Below, in pieces: positions 1-9,200 of a stretch of 64,000 bases of DNA; position 1 is the stretch's first letter, and each line of letters begins with the position of its first letter. The stretch is from Alkalispirillum mobile (GTDB taxonomy: Bacteria; Pseudomonadota; Gammaproteobacteria; Nitrococcales; Halorhodospiraceae). The stretch covers positions 1,178,001 to 1,242,000 of the forward strand of contig NZ_RCDA01000001.1 in the NCBI RefSeq assembly GCF_003664325.1, given 5' to 3'. A program made the position numbers and the translations under genes. The notes beneath the pieces are model-generated. The model saw nothing but the letters and a program-made list of their open reading frames with translations, was not told where the DNA came from and did no database searches.

Positions 1-1059
1 CACGACCTGCTCACGGTAGGCCTGCGCCTCCTCGCGTTGGCGGGCCGCCTGACCCTCGGCGCGCGGAATCAGTGCGTTCGCATAGGCACGGGCCCGGCTG
101 ATGGTGCGCTGCTGGTCCTCACGGGCGCGAATGGCGTCCGCGAAGGCCGGCTGAACCTCTTCCGGCGGCTGGGCGTCCTGGATGGCCACCCGAACCAGCG
201 TCAGGCCGGCCTGGTAGCGGTCCAAGGCTGTCTGAATGAGCTGCTCGGACTCATCCGCCACCTGGGCACGCCCCTGGGTCAGCACCCACTCCAGCGGAGT
301 GATGGCCGCCCTGGCGGTGTCGTCGGCACCGGCCAGCAGGGACTCCAGCTCTTCCTCAGTGAGCTCGTCGGCGAGTTCGTCGGCAATCTGACCGAATTCC
401 TCGCCCGGACTCACATCAGCATCCTCAGGGGCCTCGGCCTTGCCGACCACCTCGCGCAGGGCGCTCTCGGCCAGCTGCTTGAGGGTGTCGTCCGGCTGAC
501 GGAAGTTGAAAAGGTACTCGGCCGGGTCGCTGATCCGGTACTGGATCGCCACTTTGAGGTTAACGATGTTCTCGTCCCGGGTAAGCATCAGCGCCTCACG
601 GAGCACGGCGCGGGTGCGATCACCCATGGATTCGTAACCGATCTCGATGGTCCGCACCTCGGAGACGTCCACCCGCTCCACGCTGCCGATGGGCCGCGGG
701 AAGTGCCAGTGGGGCCCCGGCTGGGTCACGCCGGTGTTGGCGCCGAAGGTCAGCTCCACGCCGCGTTGGCCCTCGTCGACAATGTAGATGCCGGAGGCCA
801 GCCAGCCGGCCACCACCAGGCCGCCGAGCAGCGCGATGCCCTTGGCACCCGGCCCTTTGAAGTTCTGGCCGGAACCACCGCCGTCACCGGCGCCGCCACC
901 CTTTTTGCTGCCGAACAGCTGGGTGACCTTGTCACGCATCTTGTTGATGGCCTCGTCGAGGTCGGGCGGGCCCTGATTGTCGCCGCCGCCCCCGCCACCG
1001 CGGTTGCCGCCACCACCCCAGGGATCGCGGTTGCCGCCGCCTGGCTCATTCCACGCCAT
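1..1059 (-). CDS. hflK: HflK, membrane SPFH-domain regulator of FtsH protease (3' part cut by window edge)
   Basis: HflK and HflC form the membrane complex that surrounds FtsH and modulates its proteolysis. The N-terminus reads MAWNEPGGGNRDPWG, a Gly/Asn-rich leader that closely follows E. coli HflK. One membrane segment lies near residues 73-93, followed by the SPFH (prohibitin) domain and the conserved stretch around QPPEEVQPAFADAI. No stop codon occurs before base 1, so the gene continues off the window and hflC is expected next. It is the last visible gene of the nnr-to-hflK operon and lies 93 bp after hflX. An acidic insert of about 46 residues (208-253) splits the region after LREVVGK that is continuous in E. 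coli. The identification rests on motif recall and is very secure. Confidence 0.95.
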   Translation of the reverse strand, partial: MAWNEPGGGNRDPWGGGGNRGGGGGGDNQGPPDLDEAINKMRDKVTQLFGSKKGGGAGDGGGSGQNFKGPGAKGIALLGGLVVAGWLASGIYIVDEGQRGVELTFGANTGVTQPGPHWHFPRPIGSVERVDVSEVRTIEIGYESMGDRTRAVLREALMLTRDENIVNLKVAIQYRISDPAEYLFNFRQPDDTLKQLAESALREVVGKAEAPEDADVSPGEEFGQIADELADELTEEELESLLAGADDTARAAITPLEWVLTQGRAQVADESEQLIQTALDRYQAGLTLVRVAIQDAQPPEEVQPAFADAIRAREDQQRTISRARAYANALIPRAEGQAARQREEAQAYREQVV

Positions 1060-1152
1060 GGATGTCTCCGTGGTTAAGGGTTGGATCTAGATGCGCCGGA
1101 AGGCGCAACCGGTGATTGTAATGACGCCGCAGTGAAAACCGCAAGGCGCCCT

Positions 1153-2451
1153 TCAGGATGGACTGTCCGCCGGGTACTCCGGTTCCAGCGGTGTTTCCAG
1201 GCCTTCGTTGCTCTGCAGGCGCTCGAGTTCGCGCCGGGGCAGGTCCACCAGCAGGTCCAGCGAGCCGTCGTCCTGTACCTGCTCGTCCAGCACTTGACCG
1301 AGCTGATAGAACCGGGCCCGCAGGCGCCCCTGGTGTACGGGCAGGTGAACCCGACCCCGCACCCGGCCACTGCCCAGTTCCTCGGCCACCGCGCCGAGCA
1401 GGTCATCCAGCCCCCGGCTCTCGGCCGCGGACACCCAGACGGCCTCCGGCTGGTCTTCCTCGTCGCGCAGGACACCCACCGGGTGCTGGCAGAGGTCCGC
1501 CTTGTTGTAGACCGTGAGCACCGGCACCTCGCCGGCACCGATCTCGGCGAGCACGCCCTGCACCTCGCGGCTGTGGTCGGCGCGGTCCGGGTCGGCGGCG
1601 TCCACCACGTGGAGCAGCAGGTCCGATTCGCCCACCTCTTCCAGGGTGGAGCGGAATGCCGCCACCAGGCCGTGAGGCAGGTCACTGATAAAACCGACGG
1701 TGTCGGCCATGATCACCGGCTGGCCGTCGGGTAACTCGAGGCGGCGCAGGGTGGTGTCCAGCGTGGCAAACAGCCGGTCGTCGGCGTAGATGCCGGAGCC
1801 GGTCAGTGCATTGAACAGGGTGGACTTGCCGGCGTTGGTGTAACCCACCAGCGAGACCACCGGGAACTCCTGCCGGCGCCGCGCCTGGCGCCCCTGGGCG
1901 CGCTGACGCCGCACCTTGTCCAGCTTGCGCTCCAGCTGCTTAATGCGGGTGCCGAGCATCCGGCGGTCCATCTCCAGCTGGGTCTCACCCGGGCCGCGCA
2001 GGCCGATACCGCCCTTCTGCCGCTCCAGGTGGGACCAACCCCGTACCAGTCGGCTGGCGATGTGGCGCAGCTGCGCCAGCTCCACCTGCAGCTTGCCCTC
2101 GTGGGAGCGGGCGCGCTGGGCGAAGATGTCCAGGATGAGCCCGGTGCGGTCCAGTACCCGGCAACGGAACTCGCGCTCGAGGTTACGCTCCTGCGCCGGA
2201 CTGATGGCGTGATCGATCAACACCAACTCGATGCCGTCGGCGGGAATGCGCGCCGCGATCTCTTCCACTTTCCCCCGGCCCAGGAAATACCGTGGGTCGG
2301 GGCTGTGGCGCCGGTGCCGGACGGTATCCACCGTCTCGGCCCCTGCCGACTCGGCCAACGCCTGGAACTCATCCAGGGTATCCCGGGGGTCACCATCCAG
2401 GTCCAGATGGACCAACAGCGCCCGTTCACCGCCTTCGGGGCGATCGAACAA
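1153..2451 (-). CDS. hflX: GTPase HflX
   Basis: HflX is a ribosome-associated GTPase that rescues or splits stalled 70S ribosomes. The order is an N-terminal glycine-rich domain (LGRGKVEEIA; RLVRGWSHLERQKGG), a basic helix near 170-195, then the G domain with P-loop GYTNAGKS (about 203-210), DTVGF (250-254) and NKAD. I chose the TTG at 2451, which gives MFDRPEGGERALLVHL, nearly the E. coli N-terminus, and 432 residues against 426. The ATG in the same frame at 2580 would lie inside hfq and add unrelated sequence. No good ribosome binding site precedes the TTG, so translation may be coupled to hfq, whose stop is 32 bp upstream. Confidence 0.93.
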   Translation of the reverse strand: MFDRPEGGERALLVHLDLDGDPRDTLDEFQALAESAGAETVDTVRHRRHSPDPRYFLGRGKVEEIAARIPADGIELVLIDHAISPAQERNLEREFRCRVLDRTGLILDIFAQRARSHEGKLQVELAQLRHIASRLVRGWSHLERQKGGIGLRGPGETQLEMDRRMLGTRIKQLERKLDKVRRQRAQGRQARRRQEFPVVSLVGYTNAGKSTLFNALTGSGIYADDRLFATLDTTLRRLELPDGQPVIMADTVGFISDLPHGLVAAFRSTLEEVGESDLLLHVVDAADPDRADHSREVQGVLAEIGAGEVPVLTVYNKADLCQHPVGVLRDEEDQPEAVWVSAAESRGLDDLLGAVAEELGSGRVRGRVHLPVHQGRLRARFYQLGQVLDEQVQDDGSLDLLVDLPRRELERLQSNEGLETPLEPEYPADSPS

Positions 2452-2482
2452 GGCCGCCGGGGCCGTGTTTGTGGGGGTGACT

Positions 2483-2749
2483 TCAGATATTGCCGAATTC
2501 CTCGCTGGATTGCTGGGTGTCGGGCACGGCCGGCGGCGCAGTGCGCACGTTACGGGCCGGCACGACAGTGGAGATGGCATGCTTGTAAACCATCTGGTTT
2601 ACATTGTTACGCAGCAGGATCACAAACTGGTCGAACGATTCAATCTGCCCCTGCAGCTTGATCCCGTTGACCAGGTAGATGGATACCGGCACCTTTTCCT
2701 TGCGCAGTGCGTTCAGGAAGGGTTCCTGCAACGATTGCCCCTTGGCCAT
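2483..2749 (-). CDS. hfq: RNA chaperone Hfq
   Basis: Hfq is the hexameric Sm-like chaperone that pairs small RNAs with mRNAs. The 88-residue product begins [18 protein letters not shown] and carries the Sm1 core ([20 protein letters not shown]) and the Sm2 signature YKHAIST near residues 55-61. A short disordered tail ends in EEFGNI. The start is set by TAGGAG six bases upstream of ATG 2749; a longer in-frame reading begins 48 bases upstream without support. It sits between miaA and hflX, the usual gammaproteobacterial order. The 134 bp between miaA and hfq may hold its own promoter, but I saw no convincing hexamer pair. Confidence 0.97.
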   Translation of the reverse strand: MAKGQSLQEPFLNALRKEKVPVSIYLVNGIKLQGQIESFDQFVILLRNNVNQMVYKHAISTVVPARNVRTAPPAVPDTQQSSEEFGNI

Positions 2750-2883
2750 CAGCTTGACTCCTAAACCTTTCTTGTTGTCCGGGCTTGCGCCGGTCACTCA
2801 AATTCCGCCCAAAAGACGTCGGGCTCGCCCCAAAAAATAGTGCTGTACAAAGTCTATCACAGGGCCTCACAGACGCGACCGCA

Positions 2884-3828
2884 TTACGTTTGGGCCAGAG
2901 TGCGCCGCACCTGCCCCAGCAGCGCCGCCTGCGCCTGCTCCGGCGTCAACCAGGCGGTCACCCCGCGCTCACGGCGCAGCCAGGTGATCTGGCGCTTGGC
3001 GAACTGCCGGGTGGCGACGATACCGCGCTCGCGCAGCATCTCGCGCCCATACCGGCCGTCCAGGTAATCCCAGACCTGCCGGTAACCCACCGAACGCATG
3101 GACGGCAGTTGCGGGTGCAGATCGCCCCGAGCGCGCAGGGCGGCCACCTCGTCGATAAACCCCTGCGCCAGCATCTGATCGAACCGCCGGGCAATACGCC
3201 GGTGGAGGTCCGACCGCGCCTCGGGCATCAGCACCCACTTGGCCACGGGCCAGGGCAACTGTTGTTGCCCCGCCCTTTGTAAGTCAGACAGGGATTGGCC
3301 GGTAAGTTCCCAAACCTCCAACGCCCGTTGGATACGCTGGGCGTCGTTGGGGTGGATGCGCGCCGCCGCCTCGGGGTCGACATCCGCCAGGCGGGCGTGC
3401 AGCGCCCCCCAGCCCCGTGCCCGGGCCGCCGCCTCCAGGCGCCCACGGACCGCCGGGTCGGCCTCGGGTAATTCCGACAGGCCGTGCTCCAGCGCACGGA
3501 AGTAGAGCATGGTCCCGCCGGCCAGCAGTGGCACCCGGCCGGCGGCGTGGATCTCGCGGATGGCGGCGATGGCGTCCGCGCGGAAGCGGGCGGCAGAATA
3601 GGCCTCCGCCGGGTCCAGGATGTCGATAAGCCGGTGCGGGATCTCCGCCAGCAGTTCCGGTGGGGGCTTGGCGGTACCGATATCCATGCCGCGGTAGACC
3701 AGCGCCGAGTCCACGCTGATGATCTCTACCGGCAGGGCGCGCGCCAGCGCCACCGCGCAGTCAGTCTTGCCGGTGGCGGTGGGCCCCATCAGAAAGAGGA
3801 CCGGCAGGGGCTGCTCCTGCGCGCTCAC
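2884..3828 (-). CDS. miaA: tRNA dimethylallyltransferase MiaA
   Basis: MiaA transfers a dimethylallyl group to N6 of A37 in tRNAs reading UNN codons. The 314-residue protein opens with the P-loop GPTATGKT near residues 15-22. It also has [16 protein letters not shown] (substrate-binding DSxxVY), IDILDP and the late [10 protein letters not shown] typical of IPP transferases. The start codon is GTG at 3828, only a few bases after the mutL stop (3832-3834), so the two are translationally adjacent. Order mutL-miaA-hfq is strongly conserved. Nothing unusual is seen. Confidence 0.96.
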   Translation of the reverse strand: MSAQEQPLPVLFLMGPTATGKTDCAVALARALPVEIISVDSALVYRGMDIGTAKPPPELLAEIPHRLIDILDPAEAYSAARFRADAIAAIREIHAAGRVPLLAGGTMLYFRALEHGLSELPEADPAVRGRLEAAARARGWGALHARLADVDPEAAARIHPNDAQRIQRALEVWELTGQSLSDLQRAGQQQLPWPVAKWVLMPEARSDLHRRIARRFDQMLAQGFIDEVAALRARGDLHPQLPSMRSVGYRQVWDYLDGRYGREMLRERGIVATRQFAKRQITWLRRERGVTAWLTPEQAQAALLGQVRRTLAQT

Positions 3829-3831
3829 CGC

Positions 3832-5745
3832 CTACTGCCCCCGCATGAACAGTCGGTCCAGGGCGTCCATGTCCAGCACGGTCCAGGTGGGCCGCCCGTG
3901 GTTGCACTGCCCGCTGTTGGGGGTGGCCTCCATGTCGCGCAGCAGGGCGTCCATCTCCGGCAGGGTCAGCCGGCGGTTGGCACGCACGGAGCCGTGACAG
4001 GCCATGGTGGAGAGCACGTGGTTGAGCGCCTCCTCCACCCGGCGGCTGCGCGATTGCGCCTGCAGGTCCGTGAGCACGTCGCGGACCAGGGACGCCGGCT
4101 CGGCCTGCGCCAGCAGCGCCGGCACCGCGCGAACGAGCACCCGGTCCGGGGCCACCCTGTCCACCTCGAAGCCCAGACGGCGGAACAGATCGCCGGACTG
4201 CTCCACCTGCTCCCCCTCCGCGGGGGCCACGCTCAACCCCTCGGGCACCAGCAATGACTGGCTGGCAACGCCATCGGCCGCCAGCTGCGCCTTCATGCGC
4301 TCGTAGACCACCCGTTCGTGGGCAGCGTGCATGTCCACCAGGACCAGCCCCTGGTCGTTCTGCGCCAGAATGTAGACCCCGTGCACCTGGGCCAGGGCGT
4401 GGCCGAGCGGGGGGCCGTGACGCGCGGTGCCGACGACCCCCGCCGCTTCCCCGTCAGCCACGGGCCCGGACGGCCCGGCAGCAGCCACATCCGCCGGGCC
4501 GGCGGGTGGTTCGCCAGCCCCCTGCCCGGGTTGCCGCTCGCCGTAGAGCATCCGCGCCTCGGCCAGCGGCAACCCCAAGCCGTGCTGACGCGGTGGCGGT
4601 CCGGCGGGCGGCCCACCGGTCGCCGGGGCAGCACCCCGCCCCACCAGCGCCTGGTGCCCCGCCCGGGCATCGGCCTGCCCCGGCGGGGGGCCCGTATCCA
4701 CGGGGCCGGGCGACCCGGCGACGCCTTCCGGTGCACCCGGCGTCACCTGCGCCAGCGCCTCCCGCACCTGCCGGAAGAGAAAGTCGTAGACCAGCCGGCT
4801 GTCCCGGAACCGCACCTCGTGCTTGGTCGGGTGCACGTTCACGTCCACCCGGTCCGGGTCGATGTCCAGGTAGAGCAGGTAGGCCGGGTAGCGGTCGCGG
4901 TACAGCACGTCGGCGTAGGCCCGGCGCAGGGCGTGGCCGGCCATGCGGTCGCGGATCATGCGGCCGTTGACGTAGAAATACTGCAGATCCCCCTGACTGC
5001 GGGAGAAGGTGGGCAGGGCCAGCCAGCCCCGCAGGCTGAGCCCGGCGGCAGCGCACTCCACGTGGATGCACTCCCCCAGGAAGCCCTCGCCCAGCAGCTG
5101 CGCCAGCCGGCGCTCGGCGGCTTCCCGGTCACCGGCCGGCGGCAGGTCGATGACGCTCCGTCCGTTGTGCTGCAGCCGGAAGGCCACATCGAAGCGCCCC
5201 AGCGCCAGGCGGCGCAGGGCCTCCTGGGCGTGGTTGAACTCGGTGCGGTCGGTGCGCAGGAACTTGCGCCGGCCCGGGGTGTTGAAGAAAAGATCGCGCA
5301 CCTCCACGGTGGTCCCGGGCGGGTGCGGCGCCGGCTCGGGGCCGGCGGGCGCACTGTCGCCGTCGGTACGGACACACCAGGCGTGCCCCTCCTCCGGGGG
5401 ACGGGAGGTGAGCCGCAGCCGGGAGACGGCGCCGATACTCGGCAGGGCCTCGCCGCGGAACCCCAGGCTGGCCACCTGCTCCAGTTCGCTGAGCGAGGCG
5501 ATCTTGCTGGTGGCATGGCGCTGCAGGGCCAGGGCCAGCTGCTCGCGGGGGATGCCACTGCCATCGTCGCGCACGCGGATGAGGCGCTTGCCGCCCTGTT
5601 CCAGCTCCACCGCGAGGCTGCGTGCACCGGCGTCCAGACTGTTCTCCACCAGCTCCTTGAGCACGGACGCGGGGCGCTCCACCACCTCGCCGGCGGCGAT
5701 CTGGTTAACGAGCTGCAGGGGTAATTGCTGAATGGGCCTGACCAT
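3832..5745 (-). CDS. mutL: DNA mismatch repair protein MutL
   Basis: MutL couples mismatch recognition by MutS to strand incision and excision. The N-terminal GHKL ATPase is complete: ELVENSLDAG (31-40), DDGSGI (about 60-65), RHATSKI and GFRGEAL (95-101). A Pro/Gly-rich linker of roughly 100 residues (about 340-450) precedes the C-terminal dimerisation domain. That domain contains DMHAAHERVVYE (near 470), ACHGSVRA and CNHGRPT, which match the metal-binding motifs of endonuclease-type MutL (DQHA-x2-E-x4-E, CPHGRP) with substitutions. This suggests a MutH-independent nicking MutL, which is inference. ATG 5745 follows the amiC stop by 5 bp. At 637 residues it is normal length. Confidence 0.97.
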   Translation of the reverse strand: MVRPIQQLPLQLVNQIAAGEVVERPASVLKELVENSLDAGARSLAVELEQGGKRLIRVRDDGSGIPREQLALALQRHATSKIASLSELEQVASLGFRGEALPSIGAVSRLRLTSRPPEEGHAWCVRTDGDSAPAGPEPAPHPPGTTVEVRDLFFNTPGRRKFLRTDRTEFNHAQEALRRLALGRFDVAFRLQHNGRSVIDLPPAGDREAAERRLAQLLGEGFLGECIHVECAAAGLSLRGWLALPTFSRSQGDLQYFYVNGRMIRDRMAGHALRRAYADVLYRDRYPAYLLYLDIDPDRVDVNVHPTKHEVRFRDSRLVYDFLFRQVREALAQVTPGAPEGVAGSPGPVDTGPPPGQADARAGHQALVGRGAAPATGGPPAGPPPRQHGLGLPLAEARMLYGERQPGQGAGEPPAGPADVAAAGPSGPVADGEAAGVVGTARHGPPLGHALAQVHGVYILAQNDQGLVLVDMHAAHERVVYERMKAQLAADGVASQSLLVPEGLSVAPAEGEQVEQSGDLFRRLGFEVDRVAPDRVLVRAVPALLAQAEPASLVRDVLTDLQAQSRSRRVEEALNHVLSTMACHGSVRANRRLTLPEMDALLRDMEATPNSGQCNHGRPTWTVLDMDALDRLFMRGQ

Positions 5746-5750
5746 CGGAC

Positions 5751-7100
5751 CTATGGTATCACCAGCGTCCGCCCCACCACGATGTTGTCGCCGTTCAGGT
5801 CGTTGGCGTCGCGTAGCCGGCTGACGGGGACGTCGTGGCGCTGGGCGATGCCTGACAGGGTGTCGCCACGCTGCACCACGTACTCACCGCCACCGCCCTC
5901 CTCGGATGCCATCCGCAGCTCCGGGAGCATGACATCCTCGGCATAGCGTTCGATGGAGCGGGCCAGCGCCCGCGCCAGGTTCTGCTGGTGCTCCGACTGG
6001 TTGAGGAGGCGCTCCTCCTCGGCGTTGGAGATAAAGCCCAGCTCCACCAGCATGGAGGGCATATCCAGGCTTTTCAGCACCGCGAAGCCCGCCTGCTCCA
6101 CCCGGCCGCGCAGCAGGCGGTTGGTCCGCCCCAGCTCCTCCAGCGCCTTGTCCCCCAGCTCCAGGCTGGACTCCACCGTGGCCGCGCGGGAGAGATCCAC
6201 CAGCACGGAGGCCACCATGTCATCCTTGTCCTTGAGCGAGACCCCTCCGATGAAGTCCGCGGCGTTCTCTCGCTGGGCCAGCATGCGCGCCGCCTCGGAG
6301 GTAGCGCCCTGCTCCGAGAGCACGTAAACCGAGCTGCCGCGTACACTGGGGTTGTCCAGGGCGTCGGCGTGGATGGAGACGAACAGGTCGGCGTTGTTCT
6401 CGCGCGCCCGGCGGGTGCGGTCGCGCAACCCCATGTAGTAATCGCCATCGCGGATCATCAACGGCTTGAGGCCGTCGATGTCCTCCAGCAGGCGGGCCAG
6501 GCGCCGCGAGACCTGCAGGGCGATATCCTTTTCAAACGTGCCCCCCGGCCCGATGGCACCGGGGTCCACCCCGCCGTGGCCGGCGTCGATGGCCACCACC
6601 AGGTCGCGCTGGCGCGCGCCGTTACTCATCGACCGAGTGGGCGCGCTGCGCGAGGCGCTGGAGCGCTCGCTGTCCGCCGAGGCGGTCGACTCGCCCCCGT
6701 CGCCACTCTCATCCCGCCCGTGCGGCTCCAGGTCAACGACCAGCCGGTGCCCGCGGTCACCGCCCGGGGCGACCAGGAAGGAGCGCGGCCGCACCTGGCG
6801 AGAGACATCCAGCACCAGCCGCACACCGTCGTCCCGACTGCCGGTCCGCAGCCGCTGGACGACCCCGGCCTCGGCCAGCGACAGGTCGCCCGCGCTGGCG
6901 CCCGCGATATCGATGACCACCCGGTCCGGGTCCTGGAGGGTAAAGACCTTGTGCTCCACCGCGCCCCCCAGGTCGAAGACCACCCGGGTGGTATCCCCCG
7001 AATCGGAGGTACGCACGCCGCTGATCTCTGTCTGGGCCACGGCGGTGGCCGTCAGACCGAGCAGCAGCAGGAAGAGGATGATCTGCAATCGCAGCGACAT
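5751..7100 (-). CDS. amiC: N-acetylmuramoyl-L-alanine amidase, AmiB/AmiC type with C-terminal LysM
   Basis: This periplasmic zinc amidase cleaves the stem peptide from N-acetylmuramic acid during daughter-cell separation. The order is a signal peptide (1-22, ending AVAQ), an AMIN septal-targeting domain (about 25-125), a Ser/Asp-rich linker (128-165), an Amidase_3 catalytic domain (167-390) with zinc ligands H175, E190 and H244 and catalytic E353, and a LysM domain (407-449). The C-terminal LysM is the AmiB-like arrangement used in many gammaproteobacteria. It lies between tsaE and mutL, as amiB does in E. coli. AmiB would be an equally fair name. Confidence 0.93.
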   Translation of the reverse strand: MSLRLQIILFLLLLGLTATAVAQTEISGVRTSDSGDTTRVVFDLGGAVEHKVFTLQDPDRVVIDIAGASAGDLSLAEAGVVQRLRTGSRDDGVRLVLDVSRQVRPRSFLVAPGGDRGHRLVVDLEPHGRDESGDGGESTASADSERSSASRSAPTRSMSNGARQRDLVVAIDAGHGGVDPGAIGPGGTFEKDIALQVSRRLARLLEDIDGLKPLMIRDGDYYMGLRDRTRRARENNADLFVSIHADALDNPSVRGSSVYVLSEQGATSEAARMLAQRENAADFIGGVSLKDKDDMVASVLVDLSRAATVESSLELGDKALEELGRTNRLLRGRVEQAGFAVLKSLDMPSMLVELGFISNAEEERLLNQSEHQQNLARALARSIERYAEDVMLPELRMASEEGGGGEYVVQRGDTLSGIAQRHDVPVSRLRDANDLNGDNIVVGRTLVIP

Positions 7101-7172
7101 GGGACAGCGCCTGAAAAACGGGACAGTACGCCTTTCAGTAAGACACAGCGCCGCTATTTTTTCAAGGAATTT

Positions 7173-7676
7173 TCAGCCTGACTGGTGAGTTGCGGCCAAC
7201 TCCTTGTAAACCAGATGAAGCCGGCTGAGGTCCACCGCCTCTGGGTCTGGCCCACGCTCCAGGTGGACTTCGCGCCCTGCGCCGGTGTGCTCCAGGGTGA
7301 GCGTGAGCACCGGTTCAGGCAGCACCCCCGCGCCCCGCTCGGGCCACTCCACCAGCACCAGGTCCCCGGGTTGCAGCAGGTCGCGCAGCCCGATGAACTC
7401 CAGCTCCTCCGGATCCGCCAGACGATAGAGGTCCAGGTGGTGTACCCGGCGCTGCCCGGGGGTGTAGGTTTCCACCAGGGTGTAGGTGGGGCTGCGCACC
7501 GCGCCCTCGTGGCCCAGGTGGCGCAGCAGGCCGCGCACCAGGGTGGTCTTGCCGGCCCCCAGCTCACCGCGCAGGCAGACCAGTCCGGCGGGCAGCGCCT
7601 CTGCCAGCGCGGCGCCCAGCGACCGGGTCGCGCCCTCGTCCGGGAGCGTCAACGTCAGGCTGTTGAGCACGCTCAC
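7173..7676 (-). CDS. tsaE: tRNA t6A37 biosynthesis ATPase TsaE
   Basis: TsaE is the small ATPase that cycles the TsaB-TsaD complex, which installs threonylcarbamoyl on A37 of ANN-decoding tRNAs. The 167-residue product has a P-loop GELGAGKT (about 37-44), the conserved SPTYTLVETY and HHLDLYRL, and VLVEWPERG. All are hallmark YjeE/TsaE sequence. The start is GTG at 7676, overlapping the nnr stop as GTGA, so translation is coupled. A 72-bp gap separates it from amiC. No unusual feature. Confidence 0.96.
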   Translation of the reverse strand: MSVLNSLTLTLPDEGATRSLGAALAEALPAGLVCLRGELGAGKTTLVRGLLRHLGHEGAVRSPTYTLVETYTPGQRRVHHLDLYRLADPEELEFIGLRDLLQPGDLVLVEWPERGAGVLPEPVLTLTLEHTGAGREVHLERGPDPEAVDLSRLHLVYKELAATHQSG

Positions 7677-9151
7677 GGGTTGACCTCCGCCCGCAGGGCA
7701 TCCAGCACGTCACCGGCAAGCAGTCCGCGCTGACCGGCCTCCGCAGCGCGGTCGGCGGCCCGCGCATGTACCAGCACGCCGATCTCGGCGGCCTCCGCCG
7801 GGGCAATGCCCTGCGCCAGCAACCCCAGCACCACGCCGGTGAGCACATCCCCCATGCCGCCGCTGGCCATGCCCGGATTGCCGGCGGTGGCCAGGCGCAG
7901 CCCCCCGTCCGGGGCAGCGATGACGCTGCCCGCCCCCTTGAGCACCACCACGGCCTGGTAACGCTCGACCAGCCTGCGGGCGGCGTCCAGCCGGTCGGCC
8001 TGGACCTCGGCGGTGCTGACACCGAGCAGGCGCGCAGCCTCGCCCGGGTGCGGGGTCAGTACCGCGTTGGGACAGGGGCGCGGGGCCCGCGCCAGCAGGT
8101 TGAGGGCATCGGCGTCCAGCACGCAGGGATGATCGGTCTGCATCGCCACGTCCCACAGCGCCTGGCCCCAGGGGTCCTGGCCCAGCCCCGGCCCCAGGGC
8201 CCACGCCGTGGCCCTGTCCAGCAGGGCCACCAGCCCTTCCGGGCCCTCCAGGCCGTGGGCCATGATCTCCGGCCGGGCGGCCAGGATGGCCGAGACGTGG
8301 GCCGGCCGGGTGGCCAGGCTGACCAGCCCCGCCCCGGCGCGACCCGCCGCCTCGCCGGCCATCCGCACGGCGCCACCCATGCCCAGGTCGCCACCGATGA
8401 CCAGGGCGTGACCGAAATTGCCCTTGTGGGCGTGGGCCTGACGCGGAGCCAGGCGCTGCAACCGCAGCGCCTCACGGCAGAGTGCGGCCACCGGCTTCAT
8501 GCCCTGGTAGATCTCCGCCGGCACGCCCAGGTCGTCGAAATGGAGCTGGCCGGCGCAATGGGGCCCGGCCCCGGTGAGCAGCCCGGGCTTGAGGCCGATA
8601 AAGGTCACGGTGCACGCCGCCTCGACCGCCTCGCCCATGACCGCCCCGGTAGCGGCATTGAGCCCGGAAGGCACGTCGATGGCCAGCACGGGCACCTCCG
8701 CCGCCTTGACTGCCCGAAGGGCCTCCAGGTAGCGCCCCTCCACGGGCCGGTCGAGCCCGGTGCCCAGCAGGGCGTCCACTACGACGTCCTCGTCCGCCAG
8801 GCCGGCCGGATTCCAGGCTTCGATCCGGCCGCCCTCCTCCCGGTAACGCTTGGCCACCGTGGCGGCATCGCCCTGGAGCTTGTCCGGGTCCGACAGCGCC
8901 TGCACCGTCACCGTCAGTCCGGCGCGCCGGGCCAGGCGCGCGACCACGTAACCGTCGCCCCCGTTATTCCCGCCACCGCAGAGCACCCGCAGACGGCGGA
9001 CGTGGGGCCAGTGGTTAAGCAGCACCTCCCAGCCTCGCCGGCCGGCACGCTCCATCAACGACAGTCCGGGCAGGCCGTGATCCTGGATGGCCCGGCGGTC
9101 CAATTCCTGGACCTGGACCGGGGTGTAGAGGTATTCCGGGAGTCTTTCCAT
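7673..9151 (-). CDS. nnr: Bifunctional NAD(P)H-hydrate repair enzyme Nnr
   Basis: Nnr repairs hydrated NAD(P)H. The N-terminal YjeF_N domain (about 1-220) epimerises the hydrate; the C-terminal carbohydrate-kinase-like domain (about 230-492) dehydrates the S form with ADP. Visible motifs are GGGNNGGDGYVVARL near residue 60, LTPHPGEAARLLG, and the phosphate-binding GNPGMASGGMGDVLTG near the C-terminus. It is the first gene of the minus-strand operon that runs through tsaE to hflK, and it lies divergent from queG. No clear Shine-Dalgarno sequence precedes ATG 9151. Confidence 0.96.
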   Translation of the reverse strand: MERLPEYLYTPVQVQELDRRAIQDHGLPGLSLMERAGRRGWEVLLNHWPHVRRLRVLCGGGNNGGDGYVVARLARRAGLTVTVQALSDPDKLQGDAATVAKRYREEGGRIEAWNPAGLADEDVVVDALLGTGLDRPVEGRYLEALRAVKAAEVPVLAIDVPSGLNAATGAVMGEAVEAACTVTFIGLKPGLLTGAGPHCAGQLHFDDLGVPAEIYQGMKPVAALCREALRLQRLAPRQAHAHKGNFGHALVIGGDLGMGGAVRMAGEAAGRAGAGLVSLATRPAHVSAILAARPEIMAHGLEGPEGLVALLDRATAWALGPGLGQDPWGQALWDVAMQTDHPCVLDADALNLLARAPRPCPNAVLTPHPGEAARLLGVSTAEVQADRLDAARRLVERYQAVVVLKGAGSVIAAPDGGLRLATAGNPGMASGGMGDVLTGVVLGLLAQGIAPAEAAEIGVLVHARAADRAAEAGQRGLLAGDVLDALRAEVNP

Positions 9152-9188
9152 GCGTACAGTCCACAGCGCGATTGATGTCCTGAAACCT

Positions 9189-9195
9189 TACAATA
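9189..9195. promoter_or_regulatory. Overlapping divergent -10 elements of queG and nnr (candidate)
   Basis: TACAAT at 9189-9194 reads toward queG and its complement TATTGT at 9190-9195 reads toward nnr. Both match the sigma-70 -10 consensus well. The queG start ATG lies about 7 bases after TACAAT, roughly where transcription would begin, so a leaderless queG mRNA is possible. No good -35 hexamer is visible on either side at 16-18 bases. Confidence 0.35.
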
Positions 9196-9200
9196 CACGG

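Noticed and set aside
37-1077. Open frame of 346 codons on the plus strand
   Set aside because: Antisense to hflK, whose identity is certain even though its stop codon is outside the window.
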